Shown here: piece after piece, positions 1 to 15,293 of the stretch | How positions within the stretch are numbered: the stretch's first letter is position 1 | Layout: each line of letters begins with the position of its first letter | Source: Gamarada debralockiae | Lineage: Eukaryota > Ascomycota > Leotiomycetes > Helotiales > Hyphodiscaceae | DNA length: 64,000 nt | Assembly (NCBI GenBank): GCA_002803225.1 | Contig: NXFV01001711.1 | Span: 1 to 64,000, forward strand | Direction: 5' to 3' | The notes under the pieces: model-generated | Seen by the model: only the letters and a program-made list of their open reading frames with translations | What the model was told of the DNA's origin: nothing | Database searches by the model: none | Translations under genes and position numbers: made by a program

Positions 1-15
1 ATTCAGGGGGGTGTT

Positions 16-37
16 CCAGGCTGGCACGAGCCAGAAA
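16..37. repeat. Short dispersed repeat fragment
   Basis: This 22-base stretch beginning CCAGGCTGGCAC recurs with three or four differences at 37566-37588, inside a small inverted-repeat element. The similarity runs on weakly for about 20 bases (ACA..ACCCA). It is probably the truncated edge of the same non-coding element family. The rest of 38-395 is the upstream region of the WSC gene, in which I see no gene. Confidence 0.4.
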
Positions 38-395
38 GTAAACAAAACCACCCACCCTGGCTTTACATCTGAACTTTATTAAGCGGGCCTGGGCTGGTCC
101 CTGTTCAAAATCCGACCTAAGGGAATTGAATTCAATGATCATCGATGCATCACTCCAACGGAGGCTAGCCTCTTCCTTTAATCCTTGATCGAATACGAAA
201 TATTAATCTCCTAGATCTGGCACATTATGTCCGTGCCATCCGTTGAGGGCTCCGATGTTACCTTCCTCAGGAACCTCATCTTCACTTCTTTCTTGGCTCG
301 GGAAGTACCTCGTGTATCCATTGTCTAAAGCAGTATATTAGATCGTGCCTGCCAGACGTCCTTCGTTCCTCAAACACCGAGGATAGACTCTCACA

Positions 396-1863
396 ATGAT
401 TTCCTCAAGTATTCCTTCTGCTCTTGGAGCAATTGCCGTACTGTCATCTGTATGTGTTGATCAACTAGCTCCCTCCGGTATCTCCAATACTTACATTATC
501 AAACAGGTCGCGCTTTCCCATACGATTAATGGAGCAGTCATCCACAAGAGGGCGGTACCCTCCGTACTTCCCGGTTCTTGGAGCTATGCCGGGTGTTACC
601 AGTATGGACATAGAATTTCCACAATTTGATCAGTTCTGACTCCTGGACTAGGGATAATGTTGCTGGTGTTGGCCGCACATTGACTGGCTCAAGCTATAGC
701 AACACAACCACTATGACCGACGAGTCATGCATTGCATTCTGCAGTGAAGGTGGATTTATATACGCTGGAACCGAGTACTCCTCAGAATGCTGTATGTTTC
801 CACGCAAGCCCCTTCTCACATTAGACGGTGCACTCATGCCCTATAGTTTGTGGTGCTACAATCGCGGTAGGGGCCAACAAAACAGCAGATAGTAGCTGCG
901 GAGCTAGTTGTTCTGGTAACTCTACAGAATCATGTGGAGCAGGCAACTTTTTGAGTCTCTTCTGGAGCGGCCAATCTCCACCAGAGACCAACCCCGGATC
1001 GGGGAATTGGTCGTTTGTTGGATGCTATAGGTAGGGAGATCTGATCATGTGATTCAAGGAGAGATTCTGACATGATTCCAGCGAGGGTATAGATGGAGCA
1101 AAGACTCTTGAAAATGAAATCTTCCCCGGAGCAAGCCCCGCCAATATGACAGTGGATCTTTGCACTGCAGGATGTCAGTCCGCTGGTTATGTCCTTGCTG
1201 GTGTGGAGTATTCAGAGCAATGCTGTAAGTATCCCGGCATTACCAGTTATCTGAATGTTCTAATATTGAAATCTCAGATTGTGGCAATGTCTTCTCAAGT
1301 GGTGGAGCACCCGCTCCTGCAACCGCTGATGGTTTGAATGGATGTAATATGCTATGCGCTGGCAACAGTTCTGAATACTGCGGCGGATCAAACAGGTTGG
1401 ATGTCTATGACCTTAATAATGCAATCGCCACTATCACAGCAACATCCACAGCCTCGACACCAACTGCCACGCCCACCCTCAGCATCAAACCAACTGTTGG
1501 AGCATATACTTATTATGGCTGCCAGACAGAAGGCGTCGGCGTCAGAGCATTGCCTTCAAACTCGACAGCCACCGATCATATGACTTTGGAGTATTGTGCA
1601 AGCTACTGCAGTGGTGGTGGGTCTGCATATGAATACTTTGGAACAGAATATGGCCGAGAATGTAAGTCCTTTTGAACGCCCTCAGGATTTTTTGGGAGAT
1701 TATTTGCCCAACGCTAATGATTTTCACAGGTTATTGCGGCAATGCTCTGGCTATTACTTCAAATGCAACGGCTAACACTGACTGCTCGATGGTGTGCGCT
1801 GGCAATATCTATGAGTACTGTGGTGCGGGAAATCGTCTTTCAACCTACAAGCTCACGGTTTAG
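396..1863 (+). CDS. Secreted or wall-anchored protein with three WSC domains
   Basis: Seven exons (396-449, 507-601, 652-791, 847-1030, 1082-1224, 1278-1661, 1730-1863) give 377 aa. A hydrophobic signal peptide at the N terminus (MISSSIPSALGAIAVLSS...) is completed across intron 1. Three WSC modules follow, each opening with W/Y-S/T-x-x-GCY/Q and holding paired cysteines in the order C..C..ECC/F-YCG..C..C.G. They start near residues 43, 125 and 245. WSC domains bind carbohydrate and occur in fungal wall sensors and secreted glyoxal-oxidase-like proteins. A Ser/Thr/Pro-rich linker (TATSTASTPTATPTLS) lies before the third module. I see no transmembrane segment or catalytic domain after the last module, so this is a secreted lectin-like protein rather than a stress sensor. 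The start is the first ATG that gives a signal peptide. Confidence 0.85.
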
Positions 1864-2795
1864 GTCCGACTTCCACCATACCTTCTTGAATCCAGCAAAA
1901 GATTAGGCTAAATCATGTGCTGTTTCTTAATTAATTGTAGTAATGTTTCAAAAAATAATGAGTTCGCTTTGGCATCGCTTTGGCCTCCGCACATTCCGCA
2001 AAGGTGACTCCGATATTAGCGCTCTCTTATCACTTGATACTTAGTTCCTCATAATATTCTGATTTCATGATTCTTTTGCACGAACTCCCCAAAAATTAGC
2101 TCGATCAACCATGACACCAGCAAGTGCTGCGCCCAGGATCCTCCGCTGTGTACGGATTTCCACAAGGGTCGGGGGCAACTTCGACCCCGCCACCCCACCT
2201 TCGAGACTCTCGATATCTTACTCTACTTAAGAGGTCATGCATATTCTGAGTCCAGCAATCAAGAATAATATATTAATCCCGAATCCTGAAGCCTTGTTGG
2301 CCGACCTTGACGCTGTAAGATTTTTAGCGAAGTGGTGGGAACATCGGCAGGGCGCCTACCTTTCTCTCTTCTTCCCCATCTTTGACATCGCGTCCATATT
2401 TGGATCTGGATGAAGTCCATTGGTCACCGCATAAAGATACCTGCCATCTATTCATTTCGTGTATAAAAGTTTCGTATAGTACAAAGTGATATTGGAGTAC
2501 AAAGTGATATTGGAGTACAAAGTGATATTGGAGTACAAAGTGATATTGGAGTACAAAGTGATATTGGGATACAAATACTTCAAATTGTTGCACACTTGAA
2601 CCACCAAGTTCCGAGGAACTGTTAAGCGAAGGTTTTCGTGAGATTGTAGTGAAAAGCGACGCAATTGGACTATTAATTCGGAAATTCTTATTGATTGATT
2701 CAATTGACTTTATTCTCTATTTCTCTACTCAATATCACTTTGTGCCTTGTGTATCCTCTGATCCTTGATCTACTTAAGAAAATGTCGTCATCACT
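1864..2795. other. Intergenic region between WSC gene and permease
   Basis: No supportable gene. It contains the 3' ends of both flanking genes and an 18-base tandem array at 2479-2568. Long reading frames on the minus strand across 2324-2703 exist only because the array unit is a multiple of three. Confidence 0.6.
2479..2568. repeat. 18-bp tandem repeat, five units
   Basis: Five head-to-tail units of GTACAAAGTGATATTGGA start at 2479, 2497, 2515, 2533 and 2551. They are identical except that the last base of unit 5 is G. A further partial copy (ATACAAA) follows. The near identity points to recent expansion by slippage. Confidence 0.95.
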
Positions 2796-4674
2796 TCAAA
2801 CAGCTGAGAACTTCCTCGCGACTCTAGCAGTCTCCTGCTCATCAAATGCATCAACTTCATAAGACTTGAACTTCCTGGCAGGCACCTCCTTAGCGAACAG
2901 CATGTCAAGATCCTCAAAAGTTCGTCCCTTGGTTTCTGGCAAACGGAAAAAGGCCCAGATGAAGGTCAACAGAGCTGTGCCGCCCCAGATAAAGCCAGTG
3001 TATCCCTTCAAGTTCCATTGCGTGGGGTTCATGAAATAGGGCTCCAAGACACCGGAGATGACTGAGATGATGTAGTAAGAGTTGCGAGCGAGACAGACAG
3101 TTTTTTGTCGTAAACGAGTAGAACCCATTTCAGCAGGCAGAGCCCAGCCGAGTTGTCCAACCGAAAGCTGGAAGACGAATGTCCAGGCGAGGGTAAGCAC
3201 TGCCTGCAAAATCTCAGAGTCAGTATATACTAGAAAAGGTAGGAAGAACGGAGCCGAGAGGAGTATTTGGAGTTCCGAGACAATACTCTACTCGAAAGAC
3301 ATCCATGTCAAAGTAAAATTTGGGAGTAGAACTCGTGGATTGCCACAAAATAGGAAACAAATGACTCCGAAAATTTGCCTACCTGGGTCATACCAATTCC
3401 GTGGTCTTCGGTCTTGACATTGAGGACTCCGATGAGGAACAGAATCAAGGACATCGTGAACATGCCGCAGAGATAGATAGTGCGACGGCCAAAGTAGGGC
3501 ATGAGAAAGAACCAAGAGATCAGGGTTCCAACCAGAGCCATTGCAGTTCCACCAACATTCAACTTGTAAGTTGTTTGTGTCTGGAGTCCGACTTGTTCGA
3601 AGAAATAGGTGGAGTTATAGGCAAAGCTGGATCCTGAGAGAATTTGACCAGCGAAGACGACGCAGGCGATCTCGGTTCGGCGGCGTTCGAAGCCCTTGAA
3701 GCAGTCCCAGTATGAAGTTCCAGTTGACAACTCCTGTTCGAGGTTGTTGGTGTGAACGATAGTAGCGAGGGTTTGCTTGGTATCGATGTTTGCAGAGCTT
3801 CGGACAAGTCTCTTGAGTGAGTGTTCGGCTTCTTCAAGGCGGCCTTTTCGAACCAAGTGCCATGGTGACTCGGGGGCGAACAGCAGAATGGGAAACAAGA
3901 AAACAGGCCACATCCATTGAAGAGCCTGTAAGAAAGTTAACATTGGTACCTCAGTAGATCTTGGTAAACTGGATAGCTTACGAATGGGATACGGTAACTC
4001 CATTCGGAGGTGAGGTGAACCAATCCATCGAGAACACCAGCCGCAATCAATTGACCAATGATGAAACACATATTGGTGTAGCTGGTGAGATAGACACGGA
4101 GAGAAAGAGGCAAGACCTCGGAAGCATAGGCAGGAGCGATGGTTGCGAACACACCCCATGGAAGGCCGCAAAGAACCTCTCCAGCGGTGAGAACGATGAT
4201 GTTGGGAGCGAAGAAAGTCATGAAGATGAAGGCGGACAAGACGATGAGCGAGCCAAGGAGCACGCGCTTTTGTCCGTAGATTCCGACGAGATAGCCGTTC
4301 AGGAGTACACCGAAGAAGGCACCGACACCAGAAGCATTGCCCAATCCGGCTTGCCAAGCGGCAGTCAACTGATAACCAACTTCAGGGAAGTAGGTTCCGT
4401 ACTTTGCTGCAAACGTTGGGTAGGCGTAAAAGTTGCCGATGAGAATTGTGTCATAACCCTCCATGATCACGCACATGGAGACGAGAAGAGCCCAGAAGAT
4501 GGCCATTGGGTAAGCCTTGACTGCTTCCCATGGCGAGAGGCTATGTTCGAGGTCGGCGCCGTCTTTGGCACGAATGGTCAATTCCACACCGTGCATCTTT
4601 CCTTCGAGGCTGGGCTCTTCGAGGTGGGAGGAGGACTCGACCTCGACGGCTTTTTCGCTGAACATCTTCTCCAT
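2796..4674 (-). CDS. MFS sugar permease, alpha-glucoside/maltose type
   Basis: Three exons (4674-3982, 3925-3383, 3203-2796) give 547 aa, the usual size for fungal MAL11-type permeases. Motifs of the sugar porter family are visible: EGYDTILIGNF in helix 1, the helix 4-5 region GEVLCGLPWGVF, PESPWHLVRKGR after helix 6, GRRTIYLCGM, the characteristic STRLRQKTVCLARN block, and PETKGRTFEDLD after helix 12. The N-terminal 55 residues are acidic and cytosolic. The protein imports a disaccharide or alpha-glucoside by proton symport at the plasma membrane. It is transcribed away from the alpha-galactosidase gene across a shared 1.2-kb upstream region, so melibiose- or raffinose-type sugars are plausible substrates; that is inference. 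Intron 2 is unusually long (179 bases) but no conserved block is missing. Confidence 0.85.
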
Positions 4675-5875
4675 TGCGAATTGCCCAACTGAGGTAATAC
4701 AGGTGGATCAAGGAATGATAATTGAATGGAAGAATTGCACAAGGAGTAAGGTTCGTGCTGCTCTGTAACTTTGAGCCGTTGTGGTTGAGTGACGAGTCTG
4801 TGAAACTGGGAGATATATGATGAATATATACTCTCAACCTTGGCGCGCAAACCTTCACTTGAGTTCGCAATGCTTCAGAGTCCCAAACTAGCTATGGAGA
4901 CTGGAATGATCGACGCCACTGGCTTCTTGAAGGGCCGAACAATTGGCGTGTTATTTCCCCGCGAAATTTTGCGTGGAGAGCTGGGGTATTTCCACTGTTC
5001 CGGGTTGACACTTGTCAGTTTGCTCTAGAGCTTCTGCGTGGCTCTGATCGGCATGCCCTCTCATTCGTGATATCGGCGGAGTTCATATCCTGGTTCTCGA
5101 GTGGAATTTGGAGAAGGTTTTCGTGAGCTGGTTTGGGGATCGAGTCGAGGAGATTCAAATCCGCCGCTAAAGCAAATTGTGCTGGAAAAAGCCAATCACA
5201 ATGGCCCAACTCCGCTGATGGACCGTGCTCAAACGCGCCGCTTACTACGACTTTTTCACGCCCGTCAAACCCCGCCTTTTTCCAACTTCACTTCTCTGGG
5301 CGAATTTTGACTGGTCAATTATTCTTTCCTCTCACCCTCCCTTGTCGTCTTGTAATCTCTACGAAAGATATAGAGCGGGAGGGGACATGGTAACAAATGA
5401 AATTGCTTGAAATCCGCGGCCCGCGAGGCCGAGCTTTCGCCTCCTCGTCTGCTTCGGTTCTCGAAACGGCACATGTACCACACGTTAGGAAGCGCCTCTC
5501 CCACGCACCTTCGTCTCTGTTATCGGCGGTATTCGCGTCCAATGAGATGAAGTAGATCCCGCCGGAGTAGGCGCTTTCCCCGCATCTGAGCTCCAAGATC
5601 GATCCTGGAAAAGTGGGGCACTTGAGACATCGTGAACAACGTTGAGCTCAGGGCCAATTCTCGCACTTCGTTCGCCGTGTGAGTCTTGGTATGACCCATT
5701 GAAGTAGGCCGATCTCTCACCGATAGTGAATCTTGAGAGTACTTGAACCCCTCCTCTCTGACCGTGTCTGAAGCCACACATCACTCTCTTCACCTTGCAG
5801 CAAGCCACCGGATTGAATATCCTGAATCTTGCTTTTTCAGCCAAAAGCAGCGGTTTCGAAAGCTTATCCAGAATT
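4675..5875. promoter_or_regulatory. Shared divergent promoter region of permease and alpha-galactosidase
   Basis: No gene is supported in these 1.2 kb. Three matches to the carbon-catabolite repressor site SYGGRG are visible: CCCCGC at 4957-4962 and 5578-5583 (minus orientation) and GTGGGG at 5613-5618. Such a degenerate site is expected several times by chance in this length, so CreA control is plausible from gene function but not shown. Confidence 0.35.
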
Positions 5876-7502
5876 ATGACTGTCCTTCAGCTAGCGGTTC
5901 TGTTAGCACTCACTAGCAATGCAATTGCTGTCAACAATGGACTGGCAAGAACACCCCAGATGGGATGGGTAAGTCAGCTCTGATATCCAATTCCGCTGAA
6001 CTATTACTGAATCCTGACCGTAGAACAATTGGAACTCCCTAGGTTGCGACGTTTCCGAATCTCTACTCCTCGATACCTCGAAAAAGCTCGTCGACTCTGG
6101 ATTGCGAGATGTCGGATACAATTATGTGGTTCTTGATGATTGCTGGTCAGATGGAAGAGACGACAATGGATATTTGGTAGTAGACACGAAGAAGTTTCCC
6201 AGCGGTATGGCGGCAGTGGCGGACGCGATTCACAAACAAGGGTTGCTATATGGAATGTATTCAAGTGCTGGGGAAATGACATGCGCGAGATATGGTGAGA
6301 ATGGTCCATCTAGTCTTGCGAACGGTGCTGACACATGAAAAGCTGGTTCTTTGGATTTCGAAAAAGAGGACGCCGAAAGCTTCGCATCATGGGGAGTCGA
6401 CTACCTCAAATACGACAACTGTTACCACATGGGCCGCTGGGGCACCCCATTACTCTCTTTCAACCGCTACAAAGTGATGTGGGACGCCTTGAAGGCTGCA
6501 GGCCGACCGATGCTGTACAGTCTATGCAGCTGGGGTGAAGACTACGTCCATACTGTGGGTAAACCCCAATTGTCTCTTCAGAACGCTTGGTTAACTTTCT
6601 ATCAGTGGGGAATGTCAATTGCAAATTCATGGAGAATCTCTGGGGATATCTACGACTCATTTAGCAGACCCGATGACCTCTGCAGTTGTACCGAACCTTC
6701 GAATCCGCTTTGTGTGGCACCCGGAAGCCACTGCTCTGTTGTCAACATTTTAAACAAAGTGGCGCCTTATGTCGATCGAGGACAGCCTGGAGGTTGGAAT
6801 GATTTGGACATGTTGGAGGTCGGCAATGGAGGCATGACGGACGATGAGTATAAAGCACATTTCTCGATGTGGGCAGCTGTCAAATCGCCTCTTCTCATGG
6901 GCAACGACCTCCGCACCCTCTCTGCCAAGTCGCTTACGATTCTCAACAACCCAGCCGTGATTGCCATCAGCCAAGACCCTGATGGACGTTCTGCTTCTCG
7001 TATACGTCGTGACTTCGATGTCGCTGAGGACAAGTACGGAATTGGAGAAACTCACGTCTGGAGTGGTTCCCTTTATGGTGGAGATCAAGTTGTCATCTTG
7101 TTGAACGCTGGTGGCGAGGACAAAGAAATGAGTGCCACCCTCGCCGAGATCTTCCTTCACGACGGACCAGAAGGATCTGCGCCACAGGTCAAAGAGACAT
7201 GGGAGCTCTATGATTTATGGGCAAATCGAATGGACGAGGAAATTGCGCGGAAGGTCCTGGATGCGCCAGTTGACGGGGCAGTCAAATTGTTGAAGGACGC
7301 CGATTGGTATAATGCCACGGCACTATCCTACAAAGAAGGTTTGAAGAAAGGAGACAAGAGACTGTTGGGCAAGAAGATTGGCAAGATCTCTCCTGGTGGG
7401 ACTTTGACTGCGATGGTGAAGAGCCATTCGGCGGAGATGTTCAGGCTGCGGAGCGAGGGATCTGGAGGGAAGAGAAAAATCCATGCTAAGGAGGAACTTT
7501 GA
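5876..7502 (+). CDS. Secreted alpha-galactosidase, glycoside hydrolase family 27
   Basis: Three exons (5876-5968, 6024-6294, 6343-7502) give 507 aa. A signal peptide (MTVLQLAVLLALTSNAIAV) precedes the mature start NGLARTPQMGW-NNW, the classic GH27 N terminus. The nucleophile is Asp146 in DYLKYDNC and the acid/base is Asp223 in WRISGDI; PGGWNDLDMLEVGNGGMT and the KSPLLMGND block are also present. A C-terminal beta-sandwich domain follows (about residues 330-480). The enzyme hydrolyses terminal alpha-1,6-galactose from melibiose, raffinose or galactomannan outside the cell. About 60 residues in the middle (HTVGKPQLSLQNAWLTFYQ) are an insertion relative to what I recall of short GH27 enzymes; it is in frame, but the piece at 6557-6609 starts with GT and could instead be an unspliced intron. 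Transcribed divergently from the sugar permease. Confidence 0.9.
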
Positions 7503-8138
7503 ATCATTTCAAGGAGATAGAAAAGTCCCAACTCCGGTATATATTGTGTTGAAGAACTAGATATTAGATTTGAGCATTAAAACGAGGTATTGGAGCCATG
7601 GAATCGAATTTCCGTTTGAAACAAAAAGGGGGCGTAATACACGTGACTCGCTAAAAAAAAAACAATCTGTCCCGATTGAGCTTAGGCCAATTCCCCGCAT
7701 ATTCCCAACCTGAAATCTTCGACTCGAGTCCAAACCCACGATAGCTACTAAGCCGCTCAAATGGAGGAGAAGGACTGCTTGGCAAGATGAGGGTATCGAC
7801 AGCTTGTCTAGCTTGCCGGTAATCATTTCTTTCATAATAAACTGCAACCCCCGTGATCATTGGCTTTATGACGCAGTCACCCAGATCAACCAATTAGGCT
7901 CCTTTAAATCAACGAAGGGAAGACAAATCACTCCTGCTTCACTAGTCCAAGCATTCAGTGATCGGAACCATCTTTTGAGATTCTACTTCAAGTAATGTTT
8001 TTCGGAATCCCAGTGGTGAAACCAAGGCCTATTTGAGCGAATGTTCAAAGTGGGATTACTTTCAGGTCATTTCAAGGAAATTCTCATCAACTATCTACCT
8101 CTCTATCATCCTGTCACTGATGCTTCTTTACAAAATAG
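7503..8138. other. Intergenic region; unresolved first exon of the next gene
   Basis: No independent gene is supported. The first exon of the regulator at 8139 should lie here, because its first clear exon opens in phase 2 after the acceptor at 8137-8138, but I could not find a convincing ATG plus CxxC block. Confidence 0.4.
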
Positions 8139-9766
8139 CTCTCGTCGACGAAAATGTCAGACTCCAGAATTTGGGACGTCATGCACGTACTGCACAGATC
8201 GTGGCATTCAATGCACGCGAAGTACTCTTCCTCCAAGACCACGCCCACCTGACGTACCAAAGCAGTTGGCACCTGCTGTTGAAGATGTGCAATCAATCGC
8301 TCCCCAACGTTCTGTTCAATTACCTCCAGTAGCTGTATGCCTGGAGCTTGCACATCTGTACTTCGATCTCATCCACGATCAGTTCCATTCTTTGTTTCAT
8401 CGACCAAGTGTGATACAAGATGTCGAGCAAGGACGGACGCCGCCAGTCATTCTTTTCGCTATTATGGCCTTATCTGCAAGGTAATAAATTCTTAATTTAA
8501 CCCCTCATCAAATGTCGCTGACACTTACCTCAGATTCTCGACAAATCCATTCTTCGAGGATATCAAGCCTAGGGATAGAGGAGCAGCTTATGCAAAGGAA
8601 AGCAGTCGATTACTTGATCTGAGAGATATTTCTTTAGCGACCGCTCAGGCATGTGTGTTACTTGGTGCAATCAGCATCACGGAAAATGAAGCTGCCGCCG
8701 AGTCGGTGTATTACTGCGCTGCATGTCGGATTGTGAATTTGCTTGATATTGCCAACCAGCCAACCTCTGATGGACTTGAGCGAGAGATAAATATAAGAGG
8801 TAATTTCTCGTCTGCCTAATTTTAAATGCTCCACTGACAAAGATAGTATGGTGGTCGTTGTGTATGATAGATGTCTGGTCCTCGGCCGGGGTTCGTCTAC
8901 CCAAGCAAATGCCATCCATCGACAACATCCCACTTCCCTGTGACGAAGAAATATTTCTTCGTCTCAAGCCAGGTGACTTCGTTCCGCCCGAATTCCAATC
9001 CACTTCACCGTCGTCACTTCTTGCGCAGATGATCAAATTAAATCGTATCCTCGTCGAGATCAACGAAGTCAATCAACGTACCGTGACTGGCCACACCGTT
9101 GGTGTAATACTCGAAAACGTCATCATGGAACTATCTAACAAACTTGACGACTGGCATGCCGGTCTCCCACCATTCATGCACGACAATACTGCCAATCTAC
9201 AACGCTACGCAGCTCAAGGTCTTGGTCGCGTCTTCGTCGCGGTCTATCTAGGATACTACCATTTCGGCCAACTCCTCTTCTACCAATTCCTCCACGGCGA
9301 CTGCCACAGCACAGTCCTATCCGCCCATTTCTACGCAAATAAATGCAAAGCACACGCCGAATCCCTCTGCGAAATCGTCTACGCCGCGCAAGCCATCCCC
9401 GGCTGCGAAGTCCAATATACAATGGTAGGGCATATCCTGGTCATCGCATCAACAGTACAAATACACACACTCCTCTTCAGCGACAACGAAACGCAAATCT
9501 CCGCCGCGCGACGACGACTCGAGCAGAATTTTGAGATTCTCAGCCAGCTAAGGAAATATTGGCCTACGCTTGATGTCTCGTTTACGAGGCTAAGGGCATT
9601 TCATCAAGCGTGTAGGGACTCGATGGATGAGAGTTTTAGGTTGGATCAGTGGATGTTGAGGTTCTTATATGAGTTTGCGGAACCGGTGGCTGATAAGGTT
9701 GTTGGTGCGAGTCCTGATGCGGGGACGTGGAGTTGGGGGGATATTGGGTTTAGTCCTAAGGGTTGA
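8139..9766 (+). CDS. C6-type fungal transcription factor, 5' exon not resolved
   Basis: Resolved exons are 8139-8480, 8534-8799 and 8847-9766, about 508 residues. The visible start reads SRRRKCQ...CTYCTDRGIQCTR, which is the second half of a Zn2Cys6 cluster (basic run plus three or four of the six cysteines). The fungal transcription-factor middle homology region follows: LELAHLYFDLIHDQFHSLFH, FAIMALSARFS, the LL.LRD segment, and the hallmark R-x-WWSLCMIDVWSS with GVRLPKQMPSID. This family regulates catabolic or secondary-metabolite genes as dimers. It lies 640 bases downstream of the alpha-galactosidase, same strand, but nothing proves it controls that gene. The first half of the zinc cluster must be on a short upstream exon or has been lost. 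Confidence applies to family rather than to the 5' limit. Confidence 0.75.
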
Positions 9767-10341
9767 GTAATGTCACGCTTCTCAAAATTTCTGAAGTCGT
9801 GAAGTAGAATAATGAGGGAACGACTTCCTTTCGAGTATGCCGAGCAGTCTCCCGGTTGTTGCCGTGTTTCGGCTATAAGACAATTATCAATTGGGAGGGG
9901 GCGACACATGATTAGTATTCATGTCTTCTAGCGGAAGCAACAAAGCCACCTCCAAAAATCTAGATCCTGGACCTTTCTAACTTACATAACTTATTGTCCA
10001 ATTCATTGTTCCGAGAAGCCTCAGAATTTCCGTTTTCGGAATATGAAATTTTTATGTAAGCGAGGCAGACGAACCAAGAGTGCGGACGTAACGACCACGA
10101 GTCTTAGATGCGGTCTCTGCACACCGGATGCCGGGGTCTGGTTGTTCAGTAATGCGATGATGCAGGCACCATCCTTTAGAATTCATTGTTTTTGGAAATG
10201 GTCAAAAGTGACGGGGTTTGCTGCTGCGTTGAAGGAGCTCGACCAGTTTCACCCTGTTCTCCAGGCTTCAGCTTCATTCGGAATTTTTAATACAACTCAT
10301 CAACCAAAGAACAAATTAACAGTCCTAAGTCCCGAAATATC
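9767..10341. other. Intergenic region
   Basis: Nothing supportable beyond the 3' end of the regulator and the upstream region of the NmrA-like gene. Confidence 0.5.
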
Positions 10342-11487
10342 ATGGCAGCAGTAGACAAAAAACTCGTCGTCGTCCTCGGCGCAACAGGAGCTCAGGTACC
10401 TTCCATCCCCATCTCCTTCTTCCCCTCCTATCAGGCGCTCACTAACACATTTAAGGGCAACCCAATAGCCAAATATCTCCTGACCCACTCATCGCACCTC
10501 TACCACGTCCGCGCCATAACCCGCAACGCAACCAAACCAGTCTCCATCGAACTCAAAAACCTCGGCGCCGAAATTGTCGAAGCCGATTTCTCGGATGAAG
10601 TTTCTCTCGCCGCAGCTCTCAGTGGCGCCTGGGCCATCTTCGCTATCACGAATTTCTGGGATCAAGCGAACTTCGATTTGGAAGTGTCTCAAGGAAAGCT
10701 CGTCAATCGCCTCGCTTCTCAGATCTCTGAGCTCGAACATTATATCTTTTCTTCGTTGCCGGACGGACGTCAATTGGCTGGGGGCAAATTCCAGAATATT
10801 TTGCCGTATAATGCGAAAGCTGAGATTAGAGAGGATTTGATCCGTTATGGGGGGTTGAGGGGGAAGATGACGGAGGTTTTTGTTGCTTATTATTATCAAA
10901 ATTGGTTGAAGTACTCTGTTGTTTTTGCGCCGAGGAAGGAGGAGAGTGGTGAGTGGGTTATGGAGATGCCTTTTGATGGTAGTATAGGTGTTCCGATGGC
11001 GTGGGCGGATGATGTTGGGCCTGTTGTTGATGGAGTTTTGAAGGGGGAAGAGGAATTTAAGGGGAAGACGGTTGCTGTTGTTGGGGAGGTGATGGGGCAT
11101 AAGGAGATGCTTGATGTTTGGTCGAAACGTAAGTCCTCCCTCCATCTTCCAAATTTGCCTGCAAGCCAGATCTGATGGAATATAGATCTTGATGTGAAAG
11201 TATCGTTCAGGCAAGTCACCCCAGAAGAACATATCGAGAGGATGAAGGAGAGTGGGCTGCCGGATCATATTGCAGTGGCTGTGACGGAGCTTTCGCAAGC
11301 GTTGGTACTTGAGCGCGATGTCCTTGGAGATTGGAGTTTTGTGAATGGGAAGACTGTGAGTATTTGGAACTACTGAGATGATGAAGGAGAGGAAGATGCT
11401 AACTGAATGAAGCTCCTACCTGAGGGTTACAAGTTCAAGAGTTGGGAGCAGTATGTGAAAGAGGAAGATTGGTCAGAGATGCTTTGA
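10342..11487 (+). CDS. NmrA-like NAD(P)-binding protein
   Basis: Four exons (10342-10395, 10456-11128, 11186-11355, 11413-11487) give 323 aa. The Rossmann loop is VVVLGATGAQGNPIAKYLL, split by intron 1. Further family blocks are RAITRN, GAEIVEADFSDE, AIFAITNFW and, downstream, GVPMAWADDVGPVVDGVL. NmrA-like proteins are atypical short-chain dehydrogenases that bind dinucleotide as redox sensors or act as isoflavone-reductase-like enzymes. The Tyr-x-x-x-Lys of classical SDRs is not seen at the usual place. The C-terminal exon ends GYKFKSWEQYVKEEDW, typical of the family. Next to it, convergently, is a GMC oxidoreductase. Its own partner is not evident. A second, distinct member of the family is at 35805. 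Confidence 0.85.
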
Positions 11488-11790
11488 GGAGGAGAAGGCT
11501 GGTATAGTTACTCGTATAAAAGATATAAATTGGAGATGCAGAGTTGCTCCTTCATAGTTTTGTGACTTTCGGATGCCGATCATTTGCTGCATGTATTTGT
11601 TTTATAGATGGCCTGTTCAAAAGGGGGCAGATAGCACATGATTTAACACCAAATCGAATACTGCGGAAAATGTATCCGGAAACTATCAAGTTCAAAATCG
11701 CAATTATCAACAAATATCATGCATTATTATTTCTTACCAAGAGCTCAGTAAAATGTAAAAGCCACGAAGAATTTGTGTCAACACTGAAGC
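11488..11790. other. Convergent 3' intergenic region
   Basis: Short AT-rich gap between the convergent NmrA-like and GMC genes. No gene seen. Confidence 0.6.
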
Positions 11791-15243
<3,453 letters not shown>

Positions 15244-15293
15244 GTGATCACGACACCTCATCCAAAGCCAAACAAAAAGCCACTTCTTCAGCA

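Noticed and set aside
2479..2568. CRISPR-like array
   Set aside because: The 18-base units are directly abutting with no spacers; it is a simple tandem repeat in a eukaryotic genome.
10489..11298. Long minus-strand frame opposite the NmrA-like gene
   Set aside because: It is the shadow of the plus-strand coding exon and has no motif of its own.
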